Assembly (NCBI GenBank): GCA_030737835.1
Contig: CM060853.1
Location: forward strand, 16,054,895 to 16,118,894
DNA from: Acorus gramineus
Lineage: Eukaryota > Streptophyta > Magnoliopsida > Acorales > Acoraceae
DNA length: 64,000 nucleotides
Direction of reading: 5' to 3'
The notes beneath the pieces were generated by a model. That model saw only the letters and a list, made by a program, of their open reading frames with translations. It had not been told where the DNA came from and searched no databases. This document shows, in pieces, positions 34,067 to 46,172 of the stretch. The position numbers were made by a program, and so were the translations under genes. The first letter of the stretch is position 1. Every line of letters begins with the position of its first letter.

Positions 34067-36269
34067 ATGCAGCACAAATCAAGGATTCGCAATGAATTGG
34101 CCCTCCTGTTCTTCTTCCTATTATTCATCACCATCTCTCCTCCTCGTCTGGTTCAATCGAAGGCGACTGGAGATGGAAGAAGAAGAGATCAGGAGACGAA
34201 GCAGAGGCCAAACCTGGTGGAGAGAGCGATGGGTGTGGCCAGCGGCGCGGGCCCATGGGAAGCCGTCCGATCTTGGGTCAAGCTCGCCTTGATGAATTCC
34301 AGACCCTCCGATTCAGAGTAATTGCTAATTCCCTCCCCTCTTCAATTATTTCGTTTTTTTTTTTTTTTTATTATATTCCTTGATGTTCTATAAGTGGTTT
34401 CTCTTGCAAGTTTAATTTGTCCACTGAAAGATTAACTTATGACAAATATTGATAGTTTAAGATGTTGATCTTTTGTTTTTTTTAAGAATCACAAGGAAAG
34501 ACAATTTGCCCGTGTAAGGATCGAGAATAGCCTCAAATAAGTTGAAATTAATCATAATGTTTTTATTATGGAAGTTTGGATGACTGGAATAAATAAGAAT
34601 TTGTATGTTAGAAATAATTGGTATAAAGTGGAATTAAGTTATTACAAGCTATTCAACCCAAAAGAATATATGGGTCCACTATTGAATCAACTGTCATCAC
34701 CTCTTATAAATCAACCGTCAAATTAATTATCATCTTATCATTTTATAAATCATTATCCACACATTATTTACATTTTATTCAAATTTTTTTTTTGATCAAT
34801 ACGTTTTTTAACAAGAATAATTCAAAACAAAATTATACAAAAAAATCACTTTATCCTTATTTATTATATAATAGTCATAAATTTCGTAATAATTTAATTC
34901 TCAAACTAAACATGTGCTAAGATAGGACGGCAGACCCCTCCGTAGCCTTCTTTTGATTGTTCTTTCTCTATTCGTCTCACCTTCCATTCAGATTTGTACT
35001 TCTACTTTTCATAATAGAAATGTGTGTAGCAAGTTCTACCTTGTTTCAATTAAAAAAAAAGAAAAAAAAAAGAAATCGTTTAGTTTGGTTGATTCAGCTT
35101 TTATATGAATCAATTTTATTACACCCCAGATGGTTGTAGTTTTTTAAGAAAATAAAAATATGATAATAATATGTCCATACGTATTTTGATTTTTTGAAAA
35201 TAGTATATTTCATATAATAAGATACATGCTTTTATAAAAAAATAAAATATATATACTTTAATGAATTGCATGAATATATTTATATTTTATAAAAAAAAAA
35301 TAAAAAATTTCCATTAAATATGTGTATATGACGTTAACAAAACACACGAGACTAGAAGTGTGTAATAACACTGATGAAAATAACTTGCAGTTTTGAACTC
35401 TAAAAAAATGAGTTTTTTTTAGGAATCAAACAAATGCATACGAGTATCTAATTTAAAAAACAATTGCAAGTGAAAAATTGATTTTCAAACGGCTTTTTAA
35501 ACACCACATAAGACCCATTTATAGTCCACTTAAATGGTAATATCTCCAAAGTACTTGACTAAAAAGTTCAACGATAGGGTATGTTTCTGTGCATTTCAGA
35601 TTTTCAGTATCTTTACAATAGCTTAGTTTATCACATTCTTTGTAATTTAAAAAATTACATACTCATCGTTACCTTCACAGTTTGATTACATTTATATTAC
35701 GAATATGTTTAACATCTGTATAAAACATAACCCTCACTGAATGTTTGATGTACAATAACATTTTTTTACTATGAATTGCATAGATAAAGTTGAAAATATG
35801 TTGCCAGAAACACACCACATACATATGTACATAAGAACAACCATGTATCACTCACCAAATACACCAACATGGATATGACTCCCTAGATCAAGTTTACTTT
35901 AGAATTTGATGAAACTTCCATGAAATTAAAACCCTGTTAGGATAGACAAACAATGCAGATAGATCAGTGATTGAGTTGCTAGGTTATGGTCCAGACCTTG
36001 TTCTTGATGTTTCAGCATTTTATGATCTAATACTTCAATCAACGATTCCCTCTCTTTCTAGGGGAAGGCATGATGAAGTTGCTTCCACCGCTGGACAAGT
36101 GGTGAAAGATGCAGCAATGAAGAGCTTCGAGACGGGCAAGGAGACGGCGGAGAGCGTGGTCAAGTCCGCTGCCAAAGCCGCGACGGAGGCAGCTCATGAG
36201 ACCAAGGAGAAGGTGAAGAGAGCTGTCGCCATATCCGGTGGAGAAGAACCCACCTCATCAGAGCTTTGA
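34067..36269 (+). CDS. Small LEA-like protein with signal peptide (152 aa, two exons)
   Basis: Exon 1 is 34067-34317 and exon 2 is 36062-36269. The intron (34318-36061) is joined in phase 2: CAGA|GTAATT ... TTTCTAG|GGG, restoring Glu84. Residues 1-31 have basic residues, then a hydrophobic core (LALLFFFLLFIT) and a likely cleavage site near VQS|KA. Residues 85-152 are Ala/Lys/Glu-rich (DAAMKSFETGKETAESVVKS), with the amphipathic helix pattern of group-3 LEA proteins. A secreted or vacuolar, disordered-to-helical stress protein is inferred. The ABRE/G-box cluster upstream agrees. No named family was recognised with certainty. Confidence 0.7.
34318..36061 (+). other. Intron of the LEA-like gene
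   Basis: 1744 bp of AT-rich DNA with consensus ends and no embedded gene. Confidence 0.65.
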
Positions 36270-37050
36270 TTTATCATATTCCATGAAAGTTCTTTGAAGA
36301 ATTCATGAATTTAAGAATTATTTTTGAATTCAATATCATGTATGAGAGATTTTTGGTTATGTAATACTACTATTGAATCATAATAGAAGGTACAGAGTGG
36401 AAGTTTATGTTGACCCAAGCTTTTTTTATTTCTTAATGCAAGACAGGTGATGAAAATTATTGATTGTTGGGCACCCATTAAAGAAGAATGGAAATAACAT
36501 TTAAAGTGTGGCGTGCCGTTTCTGTGCCAACCACAGATCAAATCAAATCAGGTAGTCAATGTGGTCTGAGAGAGATCAAAAGAACAAATTTTCAACTGTA
36601 AAGTTCTACAGAAACTCATTCGAGGAGGGTTTCATCAGTGTACTGGACTCCATCCATATTGTTCTCTATGCAGCTTGAATAATTTCAGGCAAAACCACAA
36701 GCAAGTAATGCAAAAATCCATTTCCAAGTCAAAAAAAAAAAAAAAAGGATACCATGAATCTTTATTATAACAAAGTGCACATCGGAATAAAATAATATTC
36801 AAGCTCGTTTTGGATGTTTTGATCTCATCAGCACATCCTAAGAAAACTATGCTACATCTTTTAACAACATGTTAGATGCTTTATAATTCAATAATAATAA
36901 AGAAAATAAACTTACTACCTGGAATGATTATCAACCCTTCACCTTCAGTAATCGTCTGTGTGGTTTCCAATAGGGATCCGATTCATTGCAGTTAGCTCTG
37001 CAGCATCTCCACTGATGGCTCCACCTCCATCACTTTCCCTCTCATAATCT

Positions 37051-37290
37051 TCACACTTCAGCAGCTGGGGAAGAGATTGGATCTGAATTTTCAGCAATAA
37101 GGCTTGGCCCTGGCATAATGTCTGTGTTGGGATGTGGAACAGTTGGTGGATCTTGGGACTGTGGGGGATCCACAAAAGAAAATTCATTGTCCCTCCTGAA
37201 GTAGCATCAAAATCACAATGGGATATCAGTAATCCACTATAGAACAATTCAGTGTCTTCATATTCATTAGCTCTCAGAAAACAAAAACAA
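37051..37290 (-). pseudogene. Coding-like fragments on the minus strand with frame switches
   Basis: Read 5'->3' on the minus strand, one frame gives ANEYEDTELFYSG (about 37210-37290). The next 47 codons look coding only in a second frame, RDNEFSFVDPPQSQDPPTV ... SSPAAEV, with stop at 37051-37053 and a good acceptor (ctacttcag|g) at 37196. The first frame then becomes coding-like again (CEDYERESDGGGAISGDAAE ... NHTDDY, ending at 36945). Two mutually compensating shifts suggest either a pseudogene or alternative exons. Further coding-like pieces lie upstream: RFRNSWEDLKDNTVLD (about 37665-37715) and FGHYLLEELMKFNFLQPI (about 37850-37905). No family was recognised. Confidence 0.35.
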
Positions 37291-38402
37291 AACATACAGC
37301 TCAAACAACAATATTCCACCTTTCTGATCCTATATTAGTGGTGAGAAAAGTATTCTAGTAATTGTGGGTGTTGATTTTGAATGCATCTAATAAGGTACCA
37401 TGGTGAATCCTTATTCAGTTGAAACTTGAACGTATACCCAGAGTATAATCAGAATCATGAAAAATTGAAATTCATATCAAAATGTCAAATTGAAAAAAGA
37501 ACATATAAAAAAAAGAAGAAACAGTAACCAAAAGGTTAACTTGCTTGCTTTTGCTCAAATTTGATAATTTCCACTTCAGAAGTAGCATAAAACTAATCAT
37601 CCTAAACTACAGTTACTGATGATCTTCAAAAGGAGTTTGGCAATTAACACCAGCTAATCAAGAACAGTGTTGTCCTTCAAATCTTCCCATGAATTTCTAA
37701 ATCTCTAATATAAAAGAAAGACAATGATTCAACATAAATGAAAACATATAACTATCAAATCGCAACAAAGTTCAGTTCAGATCCATCTACCATAGATCTT
37801 AAACAGAGCTGGAAGTTCTACCATCATATTCTAAGCTAATTATAGGTTGTAAAAAATTAAACTTCATTAATTCCTCAAGAAGATAGTGACCAAAATTTGA
37901 ATCCTCATCCAAATCTTATGCCCAAATAATAGTGAATTCACACTCGACCAAAATCTTAGCCGATCATCTGCCGAATGAACGCACTATAAGTTGTGAATTG
38001 CATCCAAACAAGGAAAACTCATGAAACGTTTATATTGACTTCTGAAGATGCTCAGTTCTTGAATCTAATTCAGAACATATAAGAAAAACTATTAGATGGC
38101 ATAAGAAGCATAATTCCACTGATGCTGCAACCAAAAACCTTCCAAATTCAGCTAGATTTGAAGCTCCATCAAAGGTAAGGGCTCAATTTCAAAGGTACCA
38201 CAAGAAGAAACATTGAAAACAAGAGGTGTTCGAGAAATGCAGACCTGGATCAAGGGGTGGTCTCCAATGCTTCAAAGACGACAGTGCCTTCAATCGAATC
38301 GCATTTGTCGGGGGGATGCATTTTACTATACCACAAGGTCCACAATGAAGCGGAGAGGCTCCCTCTTTCTCCTACCTACGCAAATTCCACCGTTTGCAGC
38401 CA
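37291..38402. other. Region between the LEA-like gene and the PPR gene, possible broken gene
   Basis: It contains the coding-like minus-strand pieces noted in the neighbouring entry, none of which can be joined with confidence. It could also serve as the 3'UTR of the PPR gene. The plus-strand open frame at 38213-38440 has no support. Confidence 0.35.
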
Positions 38403-40118
38403 TCACCAATAATCCCCACAAGAGCAAGATCCACCATTGAACCTGTGGAACCTCGCGCGGTCCCTAACAACGATCGTACGGTCGTAAGCCCTCGAGATCA
38501 GCTTCGCCACCAAGTGGCAGTCACCGCAGATGCGTAGGTTCTTGTGCACCACGATCTCCTCCCCCTCGCGCGTGCGGAGCAGACCATACGCGATCGCCAG
38601 CTTTTCGCTGTGGTGGCCCAATGCGTTCTCTTTCTCCTCCTCCCCGATATCATGCAAAACAAAGCTAGTCTCCGCGACGTATCCAAACGCCTTTATCCTA
38701 GATATCATATCCCCCACCATCGCGTATATCTCCTCCGACTCTGGGTGGCTCTGATCACCGTTGAGGAACGTATGGATGGTCCCCTTCAATTCCATGTAGC
38801 TGAACCCGGGGGACTTCTTCACGTCGTGGGTCTTCATCTCGTCTCGTACTCGACCAACGTCGGCCCACCGTTTGTTCGCCGCGTACACATTCGAGAGGAG
38901 CACGTAATCGCCGTCTGTATTGGAGCCGAGCCTAGACAGCTCTCGCGATACGTGTTCGGCGAGGTCGATGTCCCCGTACGTCTTGCACGCGCCGAGCAGC
39001 GTCTGCCAGAGGACCACGTCGGCGGTATCGGAAGGCATGGAGACTATGATGTCGTAGGCCTCTTGGAGCTTCCCCGCGCGGCCGAGGAGGTCGACGATGC
39101 AACCGTAGTGCTTGACATTGCGGGGCACGCGCATGGCATCGAAGATTCGGAGGCCGTCCTCGACGAGCCCCGCGTGGTTGCACGCGCAGAGCGCGGCGAG
39201 GTACGTCACGGAGTCGGGCTCGGGCTCGGGCGTGCGCATTGAATCGAAGAGATCGAGCGCGGCGCGCGCGTCGCCGTGCATCGCGAGGCCCATGATGATC
39301 GTGTTCCACGTGACGAGGCTCCGACCGGGCATGCGCTCGAACACCGCGACCGCCCGGTCGAGGGACCCGCACTTGGCGTACGTGTCGATGAGGGCGTTGC
39401 AGACTCGCACGTTGGACTCCATGCCGACCTCCCGCGCGTACGCGTGCACGTCGGTTCCGTCGGCGAGCGAACCGAGCTGCGCGCACGCGGAGAGCGCGGC
39501 GACGACGGTGATGTCGTTGGGGCGCGTCTCGCGGAGGCCGCCGCACATGCGGCGGAAGAGTGCGAGCGCGTCGTGGGGGCGGCTCCCCGTCGCGAAGCCG
39601 CAGATGAGGGCGTTCGAGGCGGCGACGTCTCTGCGATTCATCTCATCGAACGCCTTCTGGGCCGAGTCGAGGTCGGCGGACTTGGCGTAGGCGTCGACGA
39701 GCGTGGTCACGAGGCGGACGTCGGCGCGGAACCCGAGGCGAAGGAGGTGGGAGTGGAGCTCGCGCGACTCGACGATTGCGAGCGCGCGCGCGCACGCCTT
39801 GAGAGCGAAGGAGCAGGAGAGGGCGTCGGGACGCTGAGGGGACCTGGAGAGGTCGGCGTAGGCGGAGAGGGCCTCGCGGGGGTGGTCGCTCTCGGCGTGG
39901 CCGCGGATGATGGCGTTCCAGTCGTTGGTGGAAGGGAGGACCATCTGGCGCAGCATTTGGACGGCGTAGATGAGGTCGCCGAAGGGGGAGAGGGCGCAGA
40001 TCTCGAGGAGCCTCCAGCGAGGGGAGGGGAAGGTCTGGAAGAGGCCCGTGACGGTCATGTTGGCTTGGATTTGCTTGATGTGGCTCATCGACTTGCATCT
40101 CCAAATGAGGGACTCCAT
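38403..40118 (-). CDS. PPR protein of the PLS-E-DYW class (571 aa)
   Basis: A single-exon pentatricopeptide-repeat protein. Tandem helical repeats (e.g. NVRVCNALIDTYAKCGSLDR, VTWNTIIMGLAMHGDARAAL) run from about residue 65 to 400. E/E+ segments and a complete C-terminal DYW deaminase-like domain follow. The deaminase signature is intact: H503-x-E505, C531-x2-C534, and the terminal GSCSCGDYW. Such proteins bind organelle RNA and carry out C-to-U editing in plastids or mitochondria; the target is not readable from sequence. From memory it most resembles Arabidopsis At1g34160 (about 580 aa). Coding GC is strikingly high. The gene is divergent from the proline-rich gene, about 600 bp away. Confidence 0.95.
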   Translation of the reverse strand: MESLIWRCKSMSHIKQIQANMTVTGLFQTFPSPRWRLLEICALSPFGDLIYAVQMLRQMVLPSTNDWNAIIRGHAESDHPREALSAYADLSRSPQRPDALSCSFALKACARALAIVESRELHSHLLRLGFRADVRLVTTLVDAYAKSADLDSAQKAFDEMNRRDVAASNALICGFATGSRPHDALALFRRMCGGLRETRPNDITVVAALSACAQLGSLADGTDVHAYAREVGMESNVRVCNALIDTYAKCGSLDRAVAVFERMPGRSLVTWNTIIMGLAMHGDARAALDLFDSMRTPEPEPDSVTYLAALCACNHAGLVEDGLRIFDAMRVPRNVKHYGCIVDLLGRAGKLQEAYDIIVSMPSDTADVVLWQTLLGACKTYGDIDLAEHVSRELSRLGSNTDGDYVLLSNVYAANKRWADVGRVRDEMKTHDVKKSPGFSYMELKGTIHTFLNGDQSHPESEEIYAMVGDMISRIKAFGYVAETSFVLHDIGEEEKENALGHHSEKLAIAYGLLRTREGEEIVVHKNLRICGDCHLVAKLISRAYDRTIVVRDRARFHRFNGGSCSCGDYW

Positions 40119-40717
40119 CGAAACACACAGACCGTCGTCTCGGCTTCACTTCTTTCATTTTTATTATTCGCGACTCGCGATGGCGTTTTAGTAATATTTG
40201 GTTTTAATCATCGTGTGGTCGTGATTGTTCCACGTGGCAGGGCGGATGGAGGGAATTTCACGGGTCCATTTGAGTTTTTAAAAAACTCGTGAAGCCTTGG
40301 CAGACTTTCAGAGCGCGCGATATCTCCGTCCAAGCCGTCTGATCTCCGGGACAAAATTCCGTCCAACTCCGCCGTGGAGAATCGCCGACGGTGAACATTC
40401 GATCGTTGAATTGCCGGAATTCCACGGTGAGTCGATCGAACCCGTCCGTTCTCCATTTTTTCTTGCGATCTTGAATTCTTTGCAGGAAGATATATATTGT
40501 TGTGGATTTTTGATCATCTGATGAGATGATTCACTGATTCTTTTATTCAGATTCTGCTTTTCTTTTTGGTTTGATCAATCAAATTAGAGCTACATTTGAT
40601 GTTTGTTTTCGTTTAAATTTCAAGATTTCCATCCATCTCAAAATCAAAGCACGAAATCACAGTAATCTGATGAGAATTTGATCTGTTCGTTTGAAGGATT
40701 AAAAAAGAAAAAAAAAA
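40119..40717. promoter_or_regulatory. Bidirectional promoter between the PPR and proline-rich genes
   Basis: About 600 bp separate the two divergent start codons. A G-box/ABRE (CACGTGGC) lies at 40231-40238. On the plus-strand side a donor CACG|GTGAGT (after 40426) and an acceptor tttattcag|ATT (40550) suggest a 5'UTR intron of about 124 bp. A purine-rich leader precedes the plus-strand ATG. Confidence 0.5.
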
Positions 40718-41740
40718 ATGGAAACAGACGGAGACAGAGGGATCGGCATATCTAGCAACAGCACATCCAACAATAGCAGCAGCAGCAGCAACAGCAGCAG
40801 AAAAAGAAAAAGCAAGTCCTCCCGCAACCGCCGCACTGTGAACCCTGCCTTCCTCGGCTTCACCTACGATGCCTCCTCCGCCAGCCCCGCCGCGTCCACG
40901 GCTTTGAACGGGGTGGATGGGGACCGGGATTTCCTTCCCGCACCGCCGCCTCTGATTCTGGATACCGAGTTCCCTCCGCTTTCATCGTCGTCTCTGGCTT
41001 CTAGCGGTGGGAGCACAACGTGCAACAAGTCCACCACCACCACCAACGACAACAACAATGGAAGCCTCTCAGCTGCTCCTCCTGTTGAAGAAATGCCCAC
41101 ATCTCCCACATCAGATGCTGCTCCTGTCAAAGAAGTGCCCATATCTCCCACATCAGCTGCTGCTCCTGTTCAAGAAGTGCCCTTATCTCCCACATCAGAT
41201 GCTCCTCCTGTTGAAGCAGTGCCCACATCAGCCACATCAGCTGCTGCTCCTGTTCAAGAAGTGCCCATATCTCCCACACCAGATGCTCCTCCTGTTGAAG
41301 CAGTGCCCACATCAGCTGCCGCTCCTGTTCAAGAAGTGCCCATATCTCCCACACCAGATGCTCCTCCTGTTGCAGCAATGCCCCCATCAACCACCACAGC
41401 CGCTCCTCCTATTGCAGCAATGCCTACGTCTCCTACCTCAGCCGCTTCTTCTGTTGATGCAATGTCTGCATCTCCCATATCAGCTGCTCCTCCTGTTCAA
41501 GCAATGCCTGTATCTCCCACAACAGCTGCTGCTCCTGTTGAAGCAATGCCTACATTACCCACATCAGCTGCTGCTCCTGTTGAAGCAATGCCTGGATTGG
41601 TGACTTCACCGCCGTCACCACCGCCAAATTCACCCATTTGGCCACCAGACAAGGCAACAGAGGAGTACATCAAGCACAAACTTTATGGGCCAAGCCGAAG
41701 GCGGCGGCTCCCTGTGTTTGAGAAGATCTGTCCTCAGTAG
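40718..41740 (+). CDS. Proline/serine-rich tandem-repeat protein with LYGPS...RLPVF tail (340 aa)
   Basis: The N-terminus is Ser/Asn-rich with a basic patch (RKRKSKSSRNRR, a candidate nuclear localisation signal). Then comes FPPLSSSSLASSGG, and residues 122-297 are thirteen tandem units of 14 residues (consensus PV-x-A/E-M/V-P-x-S-P-T-S-A-A). The last 32 residues (PPDKATEEYIKHKLYGPSRR followed by RRLPVFEKICPQ) form a compact basic module. The same module ends the small gene at 46.2-47.2 kb. The stop follows directly. No known family was recognised. The repeat block is probably disordered, and the conserved tail is the likely functional part. Function is unknown. Confidence 0.75.
   Translation: METDGDRGIGISSNSTSNNSSSSSNSSRKRKSKSSRNRRTVNPAFLGFTYDASSASPAASTALNGVDGDRDFLPAPPPLILDTEFPPLSSSSLASSGGSTTCNKSTTTTNDNNNGSLSAAPPVEEMPTSPTSDAAPVKEVPISPTSAAAPVQEVPLSPTSDAPPVEAVPTSATSAAAPVQEVPISPTPDAPPVEAVPTSAAAPVQEVPISPTPDAPPVAAMPPSTTTAAPPIAAMPTSPTSAASSVDAMSASPISAAPPVQAMPVSPTTAAAPVEAMPTLPTSAAAPVEAMPGLVTSPPSPPPNSPIWPPDKATEEYIKHKLYGPSRRRRLPVFEKICPQ
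41081..41608 (+). repeat. 42-bp coding minisatellite, 13 units
   Basis: Thirteen in-frame copies of a 42-bp unit. Unit 6 is shortened to 33 bp and the last is partial. Units 3-7 alternate two subtypes (PVQEVP.SPT and PVEAVPTS), which shows that two-unit blocks were duplicated. Confidence 0.9.
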
Positions 41741-44397
41741 ACAGAGCACACTTTTTAATCTGATGGTATTGGCTTCTGTCCTCACAATTTTGGTCATTTG
41801 CAGGTTCTGAGATGCAGGGGGTCTGAAATTTTTTGGATTCAGAGGGAATTGATTGGAACAGATTAAGTAATCTGTCACACTAAGATTTAGTAGTAGTATA
41901 GATCAGATACATCATACTGTTACTGTAAATGATGTTCTTCAGATGCATACAAACATTGATTTTTTCATGAAGGTGTTTCACAGTGGAATTATGAGACTGG
42001 GTTGAAGAGAATTTGATGTCATTCTATTTCGCATGGATTAGATGTCTTACCACTCATTCGGTTATTCTGCTCTTACAAGTAACAGGTGACTCTGAGTCTG
42101 CATATACGTGGTAGAAAATTAGTGTTAGTAGTCTTGACTGCTGTGTTCATCTTGATTTCTTGCCATCGTTTTTACAAAAAATTCATAAATGTTTTTGGAG
42201 GGAAAGGGAACACCAATTTTTAACTTCAGGAAAAATTGACAAATCTTGACGAGCTGGGCTTACTTATAATTCACTCAATCCGCTTTGTTGCTCTGTTTGC
42301 AAATGTGACATCATTAATGTAGTGTATGAAATTATTTAATGCAATACATACTCTGATATTTATATCTCAGTATATAATCTATTATGAATAACATAAAAAT
42401 GTATGCAATTAATGTTTTTAGGCATGTACTTTATTTCATTAAAAAATATTTCACTAATTACTTGTATAATTCAAAAAAAAAAAATCTAAACATGTCAGGT
42501 ATTTTCTTTTTATGGGTGTTGGTCATTCCTGCAATTTTTTTGAGTTCCCCACTTTTCACTAAACCTATGTTAGTAAAAGACAAACAATATGCATTCAATT
42601 CATTTGAATATATATAACTTATATATATATATAAAATAAATATATCTTCTTTTTTTTTTATAAATTAGGGGTTGCAAAATTTACTACATGAATAATTATC
42701 TCTAGCATTTTCCTTCTACTCGGGTCTAGGGTGGTTTGCTAGTATAAGATGTGTATTATATATGTTTGACTTTAATATTTCAGATACAAATATTCTTTTA
42801 TCAGATACCATCATATCTGTATTTGATTTCAAATAATTCAGAAATAGATATCTTATTTCAGATACAGATACGATATCAAATGTTTTTTTAAATTTTCAGA
42901 TACGAATGAATTTAGAAATTTCTGAATAATTGATTGGCTTACGACTACATGCATGAATGCACATGTTTACTTGTTTTTCTTTATAGAACACACATAATGA
43001 AATTATTCAATAAGGAAATGTACACGTCTTGTAAATATTAATTTTTAAAATAGGGAAATCTATAAAAATAAATTTATTTTTATTAGACAAATTTAATTTT
43101 CATTATGGGCTGGTAGTAAAAAAGAAAATTTATTTTCATTTATGTGTGCAAATTTATTTTCATTTATGTGTGCACAATCTCTCAAGCAGCCTCATGTATT
43201 ATGTATTGTTTCTAGTGTAACTAAAAGTACACTTTTTATAACATTGAAATAAAAATATATATTCTAGTGAATTGTCTCTTGTTTATAATTTTTTAAAAAA
43301 ACTTGCATGTTTGTCTAACAAAGCATTACCTAGCTTAGGGGTTGGGGATTATATATATGAGACACACACTGATGGAAAGGCCAATTAAAATCTGCATTTG
43401 GTGTCTAAAAGGATTTACATGATATTATTTAAATCCCAAATATAGTATTTTTGAATGCGTCAAACATTTAGAATTTGAATTTGTAAGATTTGTTTCCATA
43501 AATAATGGAAAATCCCATAGTTTTAGGGATTTAGTTAAGCCATTATAAATAGTTAAAAAAAAAGATATATCTTTCTTTATATAAGTACCAACTGGGAGAA
43601 AATCATCCGGCACCATACATTTGTAAGTATTACAAAACACTATTTACTTTGTTTTGTAAATCACAAAATTTAATTATTGTTGTTGTTAACATGTTAAGAT
43701 GTAAAGGATTTAAACTATGAACCTTCAATAAATAGTTTATAACTTTCACTATTCTTCCACTAATTAAACTTCATTAGAAACTAAAACCTAATTAAATGAG
43801 TGATATTTGAAGAGAGGGTTGATTGATATTCAAATTATTTTAAGATTGTGATAATTGGTTTAAAGAGAGCTTGTGATCGGCATGATGGGGGTAATTGATT
43901 AAGGGTGTAAAAGAGTATTTTTATTCTGAAAAAAAAAATATTGGAAAAATATAACACATGTAAATATACTTTCAAATGCATAAATACGTAAGAATGATTT
44001 CCATGTGTGTATGGGTGATAAATTATTTTGACATATAATTCCTTAAGCAGAAATTATAAATAAATTTAAAACATTATTTTAATAAACTTGGAAAAAACAT
44101 TTTTTGCTGGTTTGTAAAAGTACTTTTATTGATATTAATATGGATTTTTAGTAAGAAAGTAATATGAAAAATATTTTAGTAAACTAATAGGGTTTTTAAT
44201 AAGGTTTAATTTGTGAAAGGGCCTACAAGGTGAATAGGTGATGACCCCTTACATCCATAAGTTGTTGGAAAAAAAAAATGTTGAATGAATAGAAGCAAAA
44301 CAATAAAAAAAAAAAACAGATCCAAAAAGTCCATCCAAATAAAAATAGCTTATGTTATCCATAATATATTATTATTGAATTTATTATTCCACGAATT

Positions 44398-44472
<75 letters not shown>

Positions 44473-46172
44473 AATATCCAGGTTACGGAAAACCAAAAAA
44501 TCAAAATTAAAAAATCATTGAAAAAATAAAATAAACAGTAGAACCATTAAAAACAAATTCCAACCAAAATGGGTCAGGCACAAAACTTTGTCCAACCATG
44601 ATACTTGGTCAACGGCCCATTAGTATCTACATTAATGTTATGTTAGATACTTAGATAGATATAGATATCCGATATTATTGGAACAACCTCAGAATATATT
44701 ATTGGAACAACCTCAGAATTAGGGATTTAATTATATCATAAATGAAGGATTCGCTTTATTTAAGAATGGACTCCTTCGCTTTGAAGCTTGACTTTTATCA
44801 AACATCCAAGAAAAAAAATTGGGAGCTCTTTTTTCAGGTAAAAATTGAAACATCTTTTTTTATTATTATTTTAATCTTAAGATTGTTGAATAATATTTTT
44901 CAGTTTTCAGAATTATCAAATAAATAAGTTTTATTTTATAACAATTAGTAAAGCCAACCTGAATCAATGTATTTCATGTTTTTTTTGTTTTCTTTTGTTT
45001 CTCTAACTAGAGAATGAAATTAGAGTTATATGTTTGTGTGTGTTTATATAGATAAATATTTATGTGTATAAATATAATGATTTGTGGATTAAACACAATA
45101 TAGGGTTTATGTTTGATTTTTGGATAATTTAAAAAAAGATGAAAATTGTAAATGAAAATTGAGGTTTCTATTGATCTCTAATTAACATTTTGATAAATTA
45201 GGAGAGTTATATAAAATTGAAAGAATTTGTATTTGTTGATTTGTGAATATCTATTTTTAGAAAATAGTAGTTAGTTGCAGGATATTCAGGTGGAAGGTGT
45301 ATTTGGAAAATGAATGATATTATAATACTATCAACCATAGTCTCAAGCACTCCAACTCCAACCATAGTCACAATCACTCCAACTTATGTTAGTTGAATTG
45401 TATGTTTACTACATTCAGTATCTATTTAATTTAAATGATTTATCATATTCATACGCAACATAGTTTCATAGTTTTTTTTATTACGTATTTTGATATTATT
45501 TTTGTGCTTTAATTGTTCTTATCCCTTGTAATTTGCACAATCTATGGTACACGAATTTGAGACTGCCATTAACACTTTTTTATTGTTCAAGTTATTGATC
45601 TTTTTAAAATGAAGATAGTCATAAAGTCTAATAATTGTATATGTACTCTTTTATAAAAAAATAAAAATATTTTATGTTTGATCTAGTGAAACATATACTG
45701 ATATACTTTAGTGACGAGAATGTAGATGAATATATAAAGATTACCCATAACAACACTTTTGAGAAATAGGACCTATGTTTCATGCCAATGATTTTCTTAT
45801 TACTGGATATTTTTCTTGATCAAATTGAATATATTAATGGTATCATGTTGACACATGTGATTCAAATGTTTATTTTGTTATTGTTATGTGTTTTTCCTCA
45901 CCATATAACTCTAGTAGTTAAGTGTTTTTCTAGTCAAACATTATTCTAAGATGGATAATTCTTTCAACCTGCTAAGAGATTGGTTTGGTTGCGTATTGTT
46001 GGCATTCAAAAGTTTGCAAAGATACAAGTGATTGTATGCCTTCCTCTGGCCATATATTTTATGCTTGGTGGATATGCTTGGTGTTTTTTTATGTTAAAAA
46101 AAAACAAAACTTATTTTGAGTCTTTTGTCATGCATAGGAAATCACTTCAGTACTGCAGTTGAAGTGGTTCAT
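41741..46172. other. Intergenic between the two related genes; repeats only
   Basis: No exon was found. It contains fragments rich in 'agatacagatacgatatc' (42.78-42.91 kb) related to the TIR element at 18.3 kb, a 24-bp tandem duplication (about 43126-43173), an (AT)n tract, and a short duplication 'attattggaacaacctcaga' at about 44677 and 44699. Confidence 0.5.
44403..44471 (+). repeat. (AT)n microsatellite, about 34 units
   Basis: An uninterrupted AT tract, similar in length to the one at 26.7 kb. Confidence 0.95.

Noticed and set aside
39276..40292. 338-codon plus-strand open frame opposite the PPR gene
   Set aside because: Antisense of the GC-rich PPR gene; Val/Gly/Asp-rich translation without a domain.
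41007..41603. 198-codon frame in the proline-rich gene
   Set aside because: A shifted reading of the 42-bp repeat (Leu/Pro/Gln echoes); the 340-codon frame has the conserved tail.
41081..41608. Regular repeats considered as a CRISPR-like array
   Set aside because: In-frame protein-coding minisatellite in a plant gene; there are no unique spacers.
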